Source: Bemisia tabaci (Eukaryota; Arthropoda; Insecta; Hemiptera; Aleyrodidae). From it: a stretch of 64,000 nucleotides of DNA. Shown piece after piece: positions 1-12,040 of the stretch; position 1 is the first letter of the stretch; each line of letters opens with the position of its first letter. Below the pieces are notes generated by a model. The model worked only from the letters and a program-made list of their open reading frames with translations, was not told where the DNA came from and searched no databases. The position numbers were made by a program, and so were the translations under genes. The stretch spans positions 15,769,883 to 15,833,882 of the forward strand of contig NC_092802.1 of assembly GCF_918797505.1 (NCBI RefSeq). Direction: 5' to 3'.

Positions 1-571
1 TCTGGTTGATTGAGGGTACTTTTTTTTTAAAAAATTCTTCACAATACTACGGTTTTTTCAGTTTGAAATCTCGCTGGCCGCAAAGCTGCCCTCACAATTT
101 GCACAGCCTCGTAAAATTTCGTAAAATATTTACAGGAAATTCCCGATCGTTCGGTAGTTTCTTTCATTTCAAGGCAATTTACTGTGAAGTGAGTTACGCA
201 ATACTCGAATGTTCCCATTTTTGTGATTCGAAAACGACCTACTTTTTGACGGGGTACAACTGACATAACATACCGGGAAAACTTTGGAAAATTGGTTTCA
301 GTGAAGCTCAAACAATGCCCTCTATATCCAAAGACAGAGATCAAGTAACCTCATCGCCGCACTGTGGATCTAGTCAATTAGAGAGATCGGACATGCAATT
401 TTTGACTAAAACTGCTAATTTTTATGTTTATTTCGTCACTTATAAACCTTTAAGAGGTGCCTAGAAGAAAATTTCTCGAGGAAACCAGTGGAACCACTTT
501 CAGAACCTAACAGTTTTGTATAAACGGAGTGATAAGCGTTCGAAGTTCAAATGTTTGTCCGACATCTCATA
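1..571. other. no gene recognised
   Basis: AT-rich. 340-570 carries pieces of the CACTGTGGATC / GATCGGACATG repeat. The two short open frames at 6-344 overlap on opposite strands and resemble nothing known. Confidence 0.6.
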
Positions 572-984
572 CACTGAAAAAAAAATCTCGGTGTGTTTAC
601 TAAAAAAAGGGTAAAATTACCAAGAATTCAGGGTTCTATTTGATCCCAGTTTTTTCTCGGTAAAATTACCATTTATGGAATTGGTAATTTTACCGAGAAA
701 CCTCGGTAAAATTATTGAACTTTCTCGGTAATTTTACTGGACCTTGGTAAAAACGCCAATATTTTTTATTGACTGTGGTAGAATCACCGAGATGAAATGG
801 CAAAGTTACCAGGAATCGATTACCAATAAAAGTGGTATTCGTACCGAAAAAAACGGTAAAAATACCGTTTTTTAGGTAAGCTTACCAGTCTGTCTTGGTA
901 AAATTACCAATAATTGGTAAAATAAGTGAGATGGTAAAGGTACCAACGGACCTTGGTAAAAACACCTATAATTTTTTTTTAGTG
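572..984. mobile_element. MITE family A copy 1 (CACTGAAAA TIR, GGTAAAATTACC-rich)
   Basis: 413 bp with ends CACTGAAAAAAAAA and TTTTTTTTTAGTG; the interior is built of GGTAAAATTACC-type palindromes. A second copy is at 27142. Direct repeats of about 29 bp abut both ends (543-571 and 985-1013). Confidence 0.85.
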
Positions 985-1771
985 AAGTTTAAATGTTTGT
1001 CCGACATCTCGTATTGACTCGATCCACCGTGCGCCGCAGCTAATCTGTTTTAGACCATGACTTTGCGAACAGGAAGGGAAACAATGCACGATAGAGATCT
1101 TTTAAGAATTGCTCGAAGGACGAACCTAGTCCAACGAATAAGTGTGAAAACGGGTCAACCGTGAAAGAGCTGCAAAATTGAGAAAGTCGATATTGTTGTT
1201 TACCGACGGAAAATGCTAGGAGTCCGTTTTCTTCACGATGATAGTAGGATCGGATGGCAAGGTTTCCTTCGCGTAATGAAATGAACTTCTCACTGAGATA
1301 ATGTCAAGCGATGGGAGTCCCTTTGCATGGAAAAGTTCTACGCGCCAAATTAAGTTACGTGCGCTCAATTTACTCAGTCTTATATTTGGACGCATTTCAA
1401 CGGAAGAAGTCTTATTAGCTAACACACCGGAAAACAAGTTTGCTTCATCAACAAGTTTACAATAAGGTTTATTTAGATCATTCATGAACTATTTTTTAGG
1501 AAATAATCAATAGATGTTTTTAAGCAATTTTAAAGAATAACTTTTAGACATTTTTAAATCTGATCAACCTTTGTCGAATTTTATAAAATTTGTTTTGATA
1601 ATTTGTTTGAAAAATAAGAAATAAGAATATTTTACAAATGCTTTTGGCTCCTCTCCCCTCACCATTTTTAAAGATGTTTGAAATGTCATTGCAAGCATTA
1701 ACTACTTTATGATAAAACTCTATGACTTTTTTTAAAAATGATTCGAAAATGACTCTAAAATAATAAAGACG

Positions 1772-1921
1772 CGTAATTGGACCAAATTTTGCAATTCGGA
1801 ATTACAATTTTTGGCTCAATTTAGAAACAACGTATGCATCATTATTTGTCCTGTGCACGTACCTGTTTTTACGGATCAGTCAGAAGCCGTAGTTCCTAAT
1901 TGCAAAACGAAGTCCAATTCA
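1772..1921. mobile_element. MITE family M copy 1 (TTTTGCAATTaGGAAcTA TIR)
   Basis: TTTTGCAATTCGGAATTACA at left, GTAGTTCCTAATTGCAAAAC at right. Relatives at 6515-6655, about 22212-22345 and 43805-43930. Confidence 0.8.
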
Positions 1922-2274
1922 TCTCAGTAACTATTTATAAGTCAACTTTTTTCAAATTTCTAATTCTTTCAAACGGCCGAGTTTCTCAAATTTCCTATTT
2001 TTTCAAGGACCCAATTTTCCCCAATTTTCAATATTTTAAAATTTCCATTTGTCTTAAATTTTAATTTCCTCTAAAAACTTTTTCTAAATTCTCAATTTCT
2101 TCAAATTTCAAGGTATCTCTCTTAAAAGTCCCAATTCAATATATCAGGACTTTTTTCACTAGATTTTACCCAGCAATGATAATACGCTGAGGCACATTTT
2201 CTGCGTCACTACTGTTCGAAGGATCCGTCAGCGCAGGGTCCGGTCTCTCCGGCCCCGATTTCATCCTCCAACCT

Positions 2275-2532
2275 CTGCCGTGCTGAGAAAAAACGCCGTA
2301 TCCGCCCTTAGACGTTGCCAAATCTGCCCTGATATAAAACAATTATTTATTAAGAACGTTTTGTGTACATATACTTATCCTTAAAATTTTCAGATATAGA
2401 TTAAATTGCGAACGAAATTGTCTGAAAAATTTCAGGAAACATATTCAGAATTTTCTCGGTGAATTCAGTTTTCATCGAAGGAAATGTGGCAACGTCTGAA
2501 GGCTCATACGACGTTTTCCCTTGGCACAGCAG
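2275..2532. mobile_element. MITE family D copy (CTGCCGTGCT TIR)
   Basis: Ends CTGCCGTGCTGAG and CTTGGCACAGCAG; inner AACGCCGTAT and GTTGCCAAATC mirrored by ATACGACGTTTT and GTGGCAACGTC. Family copies at 13112, 21479, about 39540 and about 39800. Confidence 0.8.
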
Positions 2533-3093
2533 AACTGTATCCTAACTAATAATAAGTCGAGAGCAGTTTGTGCGGAACAGCTGCCGAGTTCGACCGCGGC
2601 TTAATTTTTATTAAGTGCCTCCCCTCTCTCCTCGACATGCTGGCATAATATCTGTGGGAAAATGCAGCCAGGAGGTCGAGCATAAGGAGGTCTACCCTCG
2701 GCGAAGGGATTTATCCGTGGGCAGGGGATGGGAGGGGGGAGCTATTAGTTATGCATCACACCATGCAGCTCAGATGTGGCTTTAAAGACCTTTCCGGCTC
2801 CATTCTTTCCCCGGAAAATCGGAGGCCCCTGCCTCGTAAAATGAAAAATGAGGTCAGAGTTGCTAGATTTGTGTTGAAGTCTCCTCTCCTAATCATTATT
2901 ACGAGAGCGTTCGAGCATTATTCAACGCAATTAAAAGAAAATAAAAAGCACGTTTTAACCGGAACCACTTGGACTTGACAGAAATGTCGAAGGTTTCATC
3001 GACAAAATTTCAGATTAGGGGTGTCAGTAAGGCCTTGTCCTTGTCTCCATGGGACGTTTCACGAGATTTTTCCCAAGTTCGAGTCGCAGGAAT

Positions 3094-3320
3094 CACTGGA
3101 AAAAAACACATTGGATCTAGAGTCCAGACTCTTAAGAACATCGACAAGAAAAAGTACTCTTGATTCAATCAGAATCTAGCTTAAATCAAGAACTAATCCT
3201 CTTAATTTAAGCGGATTTCGTTTTGATTCAAGCAAAAATCCGATTGAATCAAGAGTATTTTTTCTTGTCAATCTTTTCAAGAGTCTGGACTCTAGATCCA
3301 ATGTGTTTTTTTTTCCAGTG
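3094..3320. mobile_element. MITE family B copy 1 (CACTGGAAAAA TIR)
   Basis: 227-bp near-palindrome: CACTGGAAAAAAACACATTG at one end and the complement at the other; both arms carry GGATCTAGAGTCCAGACTC. Other copies at 4181 and 22592. Confidence 0.87.
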
Positions 3321-3686
3321 ATGGAACTTCTGGGCTTTTTCCCGTTAAACAACACAACAAAATTTCTTTTTCTTCTTTTTAAGTCGTTCCTGGGACTTCG
3401 TAAGGACTCTTAGTTGGTACTGTCATTAGTATTGATTAACTCAATATTTTTCCCAACTTCGCAAGTGGGATTTTTCCCTGGGACACATCCCATGGAACGT
3501 CCCGTGGAGACAAGGCCTATGCGGGCTAATTTTGGCCTCACTCTGGATTTCAGTGACTTCAGCGGTTTTTGACAGTGGATATTGGCAAAATCACCTGATA
3601 AATCCTCTTTATGAGGACAGTAGAAGTAAAAAAATCCGTATCTTTTCTTCGATATTTAAAGTCCACCAAGTGTGGTTTATATTTTT

Positions 3687-3688
<2 letters not shown>

Positions 3689-3727
<39 letters not shown>
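3689..3727 (+). repeat. A tract, 39 nt
   Basis: Uninterrupted A run; the frame across it gives poly-lysine and is not a gene. Possibly the tail of a retroposon. Confidence 0.95.
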
Positions 3728-3729
<2 letters not shown>

Positions 3730-4180
3730 AAGCAAATTGTCTACCTACAGTTTTCTCTTAATAATTTGAAATGAGGGAAGGAAATTCATGTATAAATTCA
3801 AGGTGGACCGTTAGATAGTGGTTACCCCCAAAAAATAAGGCCTGGGTAACGTGCTAATTATTGAAATCGATAAACAAAGCGATAGATTTAGAAGTCATAC
3901 GGAAAATGGAACGATCCCATTGGTTGAAAACGGTCGCTTGTTAAAGACTGAGAGGAAAAATGATATACCAACCATAGGGTCTTGGTTTGCCGTTGTGCGG
4001 TCTATTACTATTGTGTGCTTATTCTGTCCATCGCAACCATTCGCTTCCACCAATGAGATCTCACCACTTTCTCTTTGTCCTCTTTGTCTATTGCTTTGCC
4101 GATAAATTTTAATAATCAGTCCGCAGATTTTTGCAACATCGCAATCGGAGATCACGCAGGGTCAAATGGATAATTTGCTT

Positions 4181-4370
4181 TCTGGCAAAAAAAACCTGGA
4201 TCTAGAGTCCAGATTTGAAACATTGACAAAAAAAGCTCTGATTCAATCAATTTCCATCTAAATCGCCAATTAAGTGCTTTCTTCCAAGCAAAATCCATTG
4301 AATTAATATTTTTCCAATTGTCGATTTTTTAAGATTGCACTCTAGATCCAATGTGTTTTTTTATCCAGTA
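4181..4370. mobile_element. MITE family B copy 2, diverged
   Basis: Same arms (GGATCTAGAGTCCAG and CTCTAGATCCAATGTG) with decayed ends and a shorter middle. Confidence 0.78.
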
Positions 4371-4827
4371 GTTCCTCTCGAAATCGTGTTTGTGGCGCTT
4401 ACATCATTCAACAAATAATCGGTTCACTTTTCCTTTTGCCATAAATTTTGAGATTTGTGTGTGAAATTTGACAACGTTAACCAGCAATAAGGTCATTTTG
4501 AGACAATGAGGCTGTCGCAAGTTTCGTCATTGACGATCCGGATAATGGTTGTGTCGGAAACTTTTGTAACAGGGGCTCAGAGTAGCGAGTCGCGCGGGAA
4601 ATAAAGAGGGCTTTCGCCAACGTGTCCGTGCGAATAAACATTTTTAGTTGGGACAGTAAGCACGTAGGAATCACGTAAGGAGTCGGTTAGGGATGACGTC
4701 ACTGGAGCTTGGTCCAGGCACTGCATTGCGCCTTGGTGTATGTAAAAAAATATAGGCGCGTGATGGATTTAAATCCACCAAGCTCTATTTACATTATGTT
4801 TGTTGTCTCTACTTTGATTTACCAATA

Positions 4828-4968
4828 CGCGCCTACAAGACTGCGTGGATACTTCATGCATTGCGCGCACACCACGGAGGATACTTCACGCGTTGCACGT
4901 AAATCACGGTCCGCTCGCGCAGTGCGTGAAGTATCCATGCAGTCTTGTAGGCGCTAGTAGGCGCTCCG
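4828..4968. mobile_element. family F foldback copy 1
   Basis: GCGCCTACAAGACTGCGTGG at left and its near complement (GCAGTCTTGTAGGCGC) at right, with internal GATACTTCACGC repeats. Confidence 0.75.
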
Positions 4969-5446
4969 CGCTCATGTAAGCAATTGAATTACTTGAGTCA
5001 ATGTTGCAACTTTGGAATTGAGTTACGTTCCCTCGCCCGGGATACAAGGATTTTTTCCCCTCGATTTTCCTACCGCAAAACTTAGCAACGCCCACTTGGG
5101 CGTGAGAGGGAAAGGCGCCAGCGTGAGGCGCGAGCTGGGCGCGAGTTATTGTTTTCGCCGAGTTTTAATCGGCGCAGCTTGACCCAGGGTGTCACATCTC
5201 GACAGCGCGAAATTTCCCCGGTGCCCCGGCCGATAATCCGCTAATTACCCCCGAGCGAGGAGGCAGCGCCGGCCATGATTGATGAAGATCCCACGGGTTG
5301 AATTTGCTTAATTAACGCCGGGTTTAAAATTCGCGTCTCGAGTTCCCCCAGTCCTGGATGTTTATATCCTCCAATTCGACCCGTTTGTGCTTCGATCAAC
5401 GGTTGCCAGGTTTCTCGATAAAATGCGGATGTTCAAGCTGGTGGAT

Positions 5447-5964
5447 GCTGAATGGAGATGTTGCATGTGTGAGGGATTTGCGATTTGACTGTTGTTTCTT
5501 ATGTAAAAGTTCGCAAGAAACACGATGGTGCCACTGGTTTTCTCTGAAATTAACTCCCAAGCTCAAAAAAAGCTCTCAAGTTGAGGCCAAAATGGAGGGG
5601 ATATCCCACGCTATCCTGAGAGTCCACCTCTACATCAAGACAAACTCTCCATGCAAAGATAGGGAGCAAATACATTGACAGGGCTGCCACTTTATTTGGG
5701 GACTCAAAAACTGAAATCACGGCAACTCTGTCGATGTATTTGCTCCCTATCTTTGCATGGAGAGTTTTTCTTGATGTAGAGGTGGACTCTCAGAATAGCG
5801 TAGAATATCCCCTCCATTTCGGCCTCCACTTGAGAGATTTTTTTGAACTTAGGAGTTAATTTCAGAGAAAACCAGTGGCACCATCGTGTTTCTCGCGAAC
5901 TTTTACTTAAGAATCAATGGTCAAATCGCAAATCCCTCACACATGCAACATCTCCATTTTCAGC
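5447..5964. mobile_element. foldback element, about 230-bp arms
   Basis: Left arm (GCTGAATGGAGATGTTGC to GCAAATACATTGACAG) and right arm (CTGTCGATGTATTTGC to CATCTCCATTTTCAGC) are complementary with few mismatches; the loop is about 45 bp. The short open frames inside are a by-product of the mirrored arms. Confidence 0.88.
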
Positions 5965-6514
5965 ACAACTTGGCAACAACGTCCTCACGCGGATGATTAA
6001 TTTGCCGTCGAAGGCGACGTTCCCGCCAGGAGTGTCTCAATTTGCGCAGACTGATCTGATTTCTCAGGTGAAGCGGGGCGGATTCAGGTCGGAATTCTGC
6101 GGGAATCGAATCAAGTAATTAAAAGCGAAACTGTCGCGACGTTTCATCTTTTTCCGATAGAGTTCGCTTTGGCGATGTTCCCTCCGAAAGTGCGTCTTAA
6201 TCAGCACGGCGTGATCTAATTTCCCGTGTAAAACGCGAGGGGCGGACTCAAGTCAGGATTTCTTGGGAATCGAATAGAGGATTTACGAGCAGAACCGTTC
6301 CAAAAGTTGGGCTTTTTGTAAAAAAAAAGAAAAAAAAAAGTTTGACGAAGCTTTCTACGGAAGTATCTTGATTTTCGCATCATTGTCCAATTTCGCAGAT
6401 AAAATGAAACGATTTTGGTCTTTTCACTGGAATAAATTGGAAGTAGTCAAATTAACTATGTACAGATAAATCATATTCGGAGGCTATGCCTTATCACCCC
6501 AACCCCTGGATATT

Positions 6515-6655
6515 TGGATTACACTTTGCAATTAGGAACTATAAATTCCGGCCCGGTTTAAAAACAACGTATGTGCCATTAGTTTCCCTATGCACATACG
6601 TGTGTTTTCAGATGAGCCAGAATTTATAGGTCCAAATTGCAAAATGTCGTCCATT
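6515..6655. mobile_element. MITE family M copy 2
   Basis: CTTTGCAATTAGGAACTATA to AGGTCCAAATTGCAAAATG, with AACAACGTATGTGCC in the left half as in copy 1. Confidence 0.8.
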
Positions 6656-7149
6656 TAATGAACATGTGAAGAAAGAGAGGAGATTAGTTGGATCATACGT
6701 ACAAAATTGTTTCATATTTTTAAACGTAAATAATCCATACAGAGTGTACAGACATTCCAAAATCGTAAGTTTAAATATTTTGTAAACTCACTCACTTTTA
6801 TAACGTGATTTTAAAAAACCTGGGTCCTTTTTCCAAAATCTGATTACAGCGGGCTCATCTAGGGCCTATTACCTGTCGATTTACGCAAAAATCATGGAAA
6901 TCGGCCCGGTAGAACGCTCAAACGAACTATGACAAGAAGTATAAATTTACATTGTTTAAATGGGAGAATTCGCAACTTTACCACGTAATATAAAAAAACC
7001 TGGGCCATATTTTGAAAATCTGAAAGGAGTTGGCTTATCTAGAGAAAATTGCCCGTCGATAGCCGCAAAAATCATGAAAATCGGCCCGGTAGAACGCTGG
7101 AACTAAGCGTTACCAGTTTCGCAAAATTAGGAGGTCTTGGAGCTTATAG

Positions 7150-7425
7150 TATAGATAGAGCCGAACACAGTGCGGCTAGCGCGGAACGCCTACTAGCGCC
7201 TACAAGACTGCGTGGATACTTCACGCACTGCGCGAACGGACCGTGATTTACGTGCAATGCGTGAAGTATCCTCCGTGCTGTGCGCGCAATGCATGAAGTA
7301 TCCAGGCAGTCTTGTAGGCGCGCGCCACGCGTTTAGCGCTCGCCGCTATGTGCTCGGCTCTATTATTCGAACTCGCGGAGTCAGCGTTTTTCAACTCATG
7401 ATTTTGAAATTCATGTACACTCAGC
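7150..7425. mobile_element. family F foldback copy 2
   Basis: Same GCGCCTACAAGACTGCGTGG / CAGTCTTGTAGGCGC arms; the right flank AACTCGCGGAGTCAGCG, TTTTTCAACTCATGATTTTG also follows the copy at 34780, so the element extends past the palindrome. Confidence 0.75.
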
Positions 7426-9350
7426 ATGGATTATTCCTGTTCGTAAAGATTGAAAAAAAAAATTATGTACTACAGGAAAATATACTTTGTGCTGAAAATA
7501 TCAAGGTGGCTCCGTGTCAAATTTAATAATCGTCAAAACACAGAGTTTACATTTCGTGTGATTTACTGTAGCAAATCATTTAAAGCACTCGTAAGAATTC
7601 GTATCTAAAAATATTTGTACTGCTGAATTTCACCCATGGTGGAATCTGTTACAACCCCTATATTTTTTTCATAACTGAAGTACAAGATGCTTATTTTTAG
7701 GCTTCTAGATTCCCACGAAATATTGTAGAAGAAACTGTTGTATGATCTGAGCAACACCTGACGGTGCTTAAGATCTTTTTCATTTCGAGTATTTGCACAG
7801 TTTAAATTATACGGTAGCATATTATGACACCTCTTTTTAAACGCAACTATTGCAAGTTTGGAGACCCACATATAGTTTACATAATGTTTAAGGGAGGTTT
7901 AACGAGATGATCAACGTAGTATCACAGAAGGAATATTCTAATGAATCTAAAATTTGACCGTATAAAATTGGAAATAGAACCTTGCGAGGAATTAAAATGA
8001 CTTGCCTCAATGCACAATTGAAAATGCAATAGAGAAGTTTGGTCGATTTTGAAATAGTTTATGATAGGTTTGTACATTCTTTATGTTAGGCTCTGGGATT
8101 TTTAATAATTTATTTGCCTTTGAAGAAGAATGTTCTGTACAATATTCAAATAATATTGGTCATTCACTCGTATTTAACAAATCATAAGTAGCAGAAACTT
8201 TGAACTTTGAACTAAGGCAAGAGTTTTAAGACTTTCATACCACCGATTTAGGAAAACAAAGTTTTGTGGTGTAATTTATTCTCATGAAGGGTCCTAAAAA
8301 GAACTAGTGATTCAGCCTGTTGAAAATTTAATGATTCTTTTTCATTCAAAGGGTAATGCAAATACCCGCTGTGACGTTGTATAAAATGGAAAAAAAAAAC
8401 GTCTATTGTGTTGCGTTTTGAAGGATGATTTCTCATAAGTTATGATTACGGTGACAAAAGGATGCAACGAGTCGACGCGTTTTCCTTGTTATGGAAGAAC
8501 ACCTCATAAGCCATCAGAAGTTGCTAAACTTCCCCTTATAAAATACGAATTTTTTGTGATACTTTTGAATATTTTCATTTATTTTTTTTTTTTTTGAGAT
8601 TATTATTCGATTATTAATCTTAGGTATCTAATAATTTCAATTTATAATGTTTACAAAATTATTCTAAAATAAATATTCTATCGAAGAAAATTCGGCAACG
8701 TCCGAGTGTTTACACAGCGCCTTTCTCTAACACGACAAACTACGCAAGGGACTGAGATAACGACGGCGCTTCAATACAACTATTCGTGTTCGATGGATAC
8801 GCGTGTTGCGTAGCCAATATTTGAAGGCGCTCTAATCTGTCTTACGCACACGCTAAAATGCGCTTTTTTAAGTAGCGCTTTTTTAAAGATTAACATCTTT
8901 ACTCAAGATTAATTTATATTTTCATTTCAATTGTTTAATTATTTCAATTTTTGAATAGTCAATGGACCACTAGACAAGGCATGAATTCAAGCATTCTGAT
9001 ACATGTTTCTTAATCAGAATTTCACGTAGAACACGATTCGCGCAACGAAAATTACTGAAACTAACTCCTGACGAAGATATTTACCTTTTTATTTCACATT
9101 GGTTACGCGGATTTTGAACTGCCCGCTCACAAGAAACTCAAAGCTCTACGTGAGTCAAATCGCGCACTACAACAGTTTCAACAAGCCTCTCAATCGAGCA
9201 CTGTTCATTTCCCACCATGTGTTGTTCAAATTATAAGCAATTTGCTATAGCTGAGCCAAAGCGTCAAAATTGTGGTTGCCAGATTTTCATATCGCAGCGA
9301 CTGTCACGATAATATTCAACGCGCGCACTATGGTCTGGGGGCGCCGAATT

Positions 9351-10790
9351 GTGGCCAAAAATCCGATTTTTGAAAGTACGAAAATCTGGCAATCGAGCAT
9401 ATAATCCTTATCTACATCCTTTAGTAGGTGTGAAATGACCCATCAAATCTTCTGTAATTGTTTTTACGATCAGATACATGGTGGCGAACTTCACATCCTC
9501 CGAGGTAAGTAAACAAACGTGAGAATTTAAAGTGCACGTCATCGTGTATTGCCTTGTGTCGTTTTGTGATAAGTTGGCGTAGATCCCCGATCAAATATGG
9601 AAAAGAAAGGTGAAAGTAAGTACTTTTTGATGGTTTAATCGTTTTTAGTATTAAGATTGATTTTATGACCACCATGAGACTCCAAAGTTTTGTCCTGATT
9701 TAGGCAAAAAATTGCCTTCATCTTAAGTTTTAGTTATCACTAACACGAGCTAACACGTTCTTATCAGTGCAAGAATGTAGCTCATATGTTCCTCTAACAG
9801 GATATCATCGGGTTTTTTTGCCGCTTTTTGCCGCTTTTTGCCTCTGGGGCCTTTTTTGGTCATTTTAGTGAAGGACTTATACGATTTTCTGCGCAATCTG
9901 ATTTCATTGCAGAAGGAGATAAGAGAGATGAGACAAGGTCAACGTTTGATATAGGGTGATTCATATGTATTTTTGGCTGCTGAATCCGAAAATGATATCA
10001 GTTTTTTTCCAGCACTTGCCAGATTTCCGGAAAATAAAGTTTTTTTGCAAAAAACCTCATTTTTAAGCAAAATAATATTTTCTCCGGTAAAACGACAAAT
10101 GGTGGATAAAACTTAGGTATTTTTTTTAATTCTTCAGCCTGTATACATAATACAAATTTATTAACTCGGCCCGCTGTGGTGCGTAGTGGTTGGAGTGCTG
10201 GCTTTAAGATCAAGAGGTTCCTAGTTCAATTCCTGGCTAGGCAACCCGAGAATGGTAATCCGCAAGGTTTTAGGGTCTGATTTGGGTCTGGGTCTGAAGG
10301 CCCCAGAGGCAAAAAGATGCAAAAAAACCTATGATATCCTGTTAGAGGAACATATGAGCTACATTCTTGCACTGATAAGAACGTGTTAGCTCGTGTTAGT
10401 GATGACTAAAACTTAAGATGAAGGCAATTTTTTGCCTAAATCAGGACAAAACTTTGGAGTCTCATGGTGGTCATAAAATCAATCTTAATACTAAAAACGA
10501 TTAAACCATCAAAAAGTACTTACTTTCACCTTTCTTTTCCATATTTGATCGGGGATCTACGCCAACTTATCACAAAACGACACAAGGCAATACACGATGA
10601 CGTATGCACTTTAAATTCTCACGTTTGTTTACTTACCTCGGAGGATGTGAAGTTCGCCACCATGTATCTGATCGTAAAAACAATTACAGAAGATTTGATG
10701 GGTCATTTCACACCTACTAAAGGATGTAGATAAGGATTATATGCTCGATTGCCAGATTTTCGTACTTTCAAAAATCGGATTTTTGGCCAC
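9351..10790. repeat. about 490-bp inverted repeat pair
   Basis: Arms 9351-9852 and 10299-10790 are nearly complementary (for example CATATGTTCCTCTAACAGG against its reverse complement). Both arms give the same short peptide frame (KSILILKTIKPSKSTYFHL), so it is unlikely to be a gene. The spacer holds a SINE head. Confidence 0.92.
10168..10244 (+). mobile_element. tRNA-derived SINE head
   Basis: A-box-like TGGTGCGTAGTGG and B-box-like GGTTCCTAGTTCAATTCC at tRNA spacing, with the 3' part CTGGCTAGGCA. It sits in the spacer of the large inverted repeat at 9351-10790. Confidence 0.6.
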
Positions 10791-11917
10791 GATTCATTAG
10801 GCCTAGAATCTTTATAATAATTCTAACCATGAAAATCAGCGCAGAATGGTTGACAGCCTCCAATGAGTATAAGAATGTCAAAGCTATTTAGGTCTAAGTA
10901 GTATTGAGTATATCTAGACAATTTTGCTAGCAGGGTTTGATGATCAAAGAGTAAATTATTTTTAAAAAATCGCTAGAAATGAAAATTTTTAGGGACAATT
11001 TTTGGTTCGGGGAGGGGGCGCCCTAAAGGGCCAATGCCATTTGTCTTGCTAACACGAATATCACCATATTTAATGTGCAATTTTTTTAACTTACGCTCCG
11101 GTCAGGATCAATAGACCGAAAAACATAGTACTGATTTGATTCAATTTCAATCATTTCTTCTCTTATTTTTCTGGATTAAATACGTATTTTTGGGGCTTCT
11201 GCCCTGATAACCTCTTGATCATTGAAAAATAGATTTCATATTATAGTGAGACAACCTTCAAAACATTAAACTGACATTCAATTTGGTATTCTAATCATAT
11301 TTTGGCTTTTCTTCTAATTTTTTGGTTTCAAGGGCCTGCCGCCATCTTGGATTTAAGAATTTTGTAAAACTAAGGTCAAATTTGAATTCAGCGACCCAAA
11401 AAACATAAGTACACCAAATTTCATGATATTCTGATCATTTCCTGATTTATGGCCACAATTCGGCGCCCCCAGACCATAGTGGCGCGATGTGAATCACGTA
11501 GAGCATTGAGTTCTATTGAGCGGGTGGTTTGAATTCACGCATCAGGAATCATTGAATATCTTCGTAAGGAGTTATGTTCGGTAATTTTCGTTGTGTGCAT
11601 CGTGTTTTACGTAAAACTCTTCTTAAGAAACGTGTATCAGAATGCTGAAATTCGTACCTTATCTAGTGGCTCATTCAGTCGTTTTCGGAGCAAAGACATT
11701 CAGTTATGCTCGTGAATCAGTGGAAAGATTTTTTCCCTCAGTTCGACAACGACGCTTTTGCTAATGAAGAGCCCGTGGGTGGAATTAAGTTGATTAACGA
11801 GCGAATTCAAATTCGCCGCCCTGCAGGAAACAAGTTTTGGACTTTCAGTCGTTCATATCTGGGAATTACATTCGCCATTTCAATGGGCGATGATTAACTT
11901 GCGGTTTGTTGTTGCAG

Positions 11918-12040
11918 ACTATTGAAAGCAATGTTTATGAAAAGGTACAAGAATATCTCATGCTCATTGGCCGGACGGAGCTGCTTACGTGTTCGGCCGC
12001 CCAGGTCTCTTTCACCAGGATCAGAGACCAAGCCCATCAG
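11918..12040 (+). CDS. nwk: nwk exon: F-BAR helix segment
   Basis: Acceptor TTGTTGCAG ends at 11917 and donor GTATGT begins at 12041; 41 codons, phase 0 at both ends. It encodes [21 protein letters not shown] and IRDQAHQ, a stretch of the F-BAR domain that is strongly conserved in Nwk. It is the most 5' exon I can identify in the window. Confidence 0.93.

Larger units (their letters stand above)
6120..8960. other. no gene recognised apart from listed repeats
   Basis: AT-rich presumed intron. Near 6830 and 7000 a sentence-like repeat appears twice (AAAAACCTGGGCC/TCC, then TCGGCCCGGTAGAACGCT). At 8750-8850 a fragment is related to 23250-23350. Confidence 0.6.
9331..11476. mobile_element. 2.1-kb element with TA target duplication and large inner inverted repeat
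   Basis: Ends TGGTCTGGGGGCGCCGAATT and its complement, each flanked by TA, as for Tc1/mariner-type insertions. No transposase frame is recognised. Inside are 502- and 492-bp inverted arms (9351-9852 and 10299-10790). Confidence 0.8.
8961..11673. mobile_element. MITE family L copy split by a 2.1-kb insert
   Basis: Left end AATGGACCACTAGACAAGG, right end CCTTATCTAGTGGCTCAT; both halves align to the intact copy at 14022-14575. The break is at 9330/11477, filled by a separate element. Confidence 0.85.

Noticed and set aside
9421..10733. Two copies of the same small protein on opposite strands, suggesting a duplicated gene
   Set aside because: The frames are the two arms of one inverted repeat; no start context, no known domain, and the arms are complementary outside the frames too.
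11706..11897. Open frame just before the first nwk exon, considered as an upstream nwk exon
   Set aside because: No F-BAR similarity, no donor at its end, and the frame only abuts the intron's polypyrimidine region.
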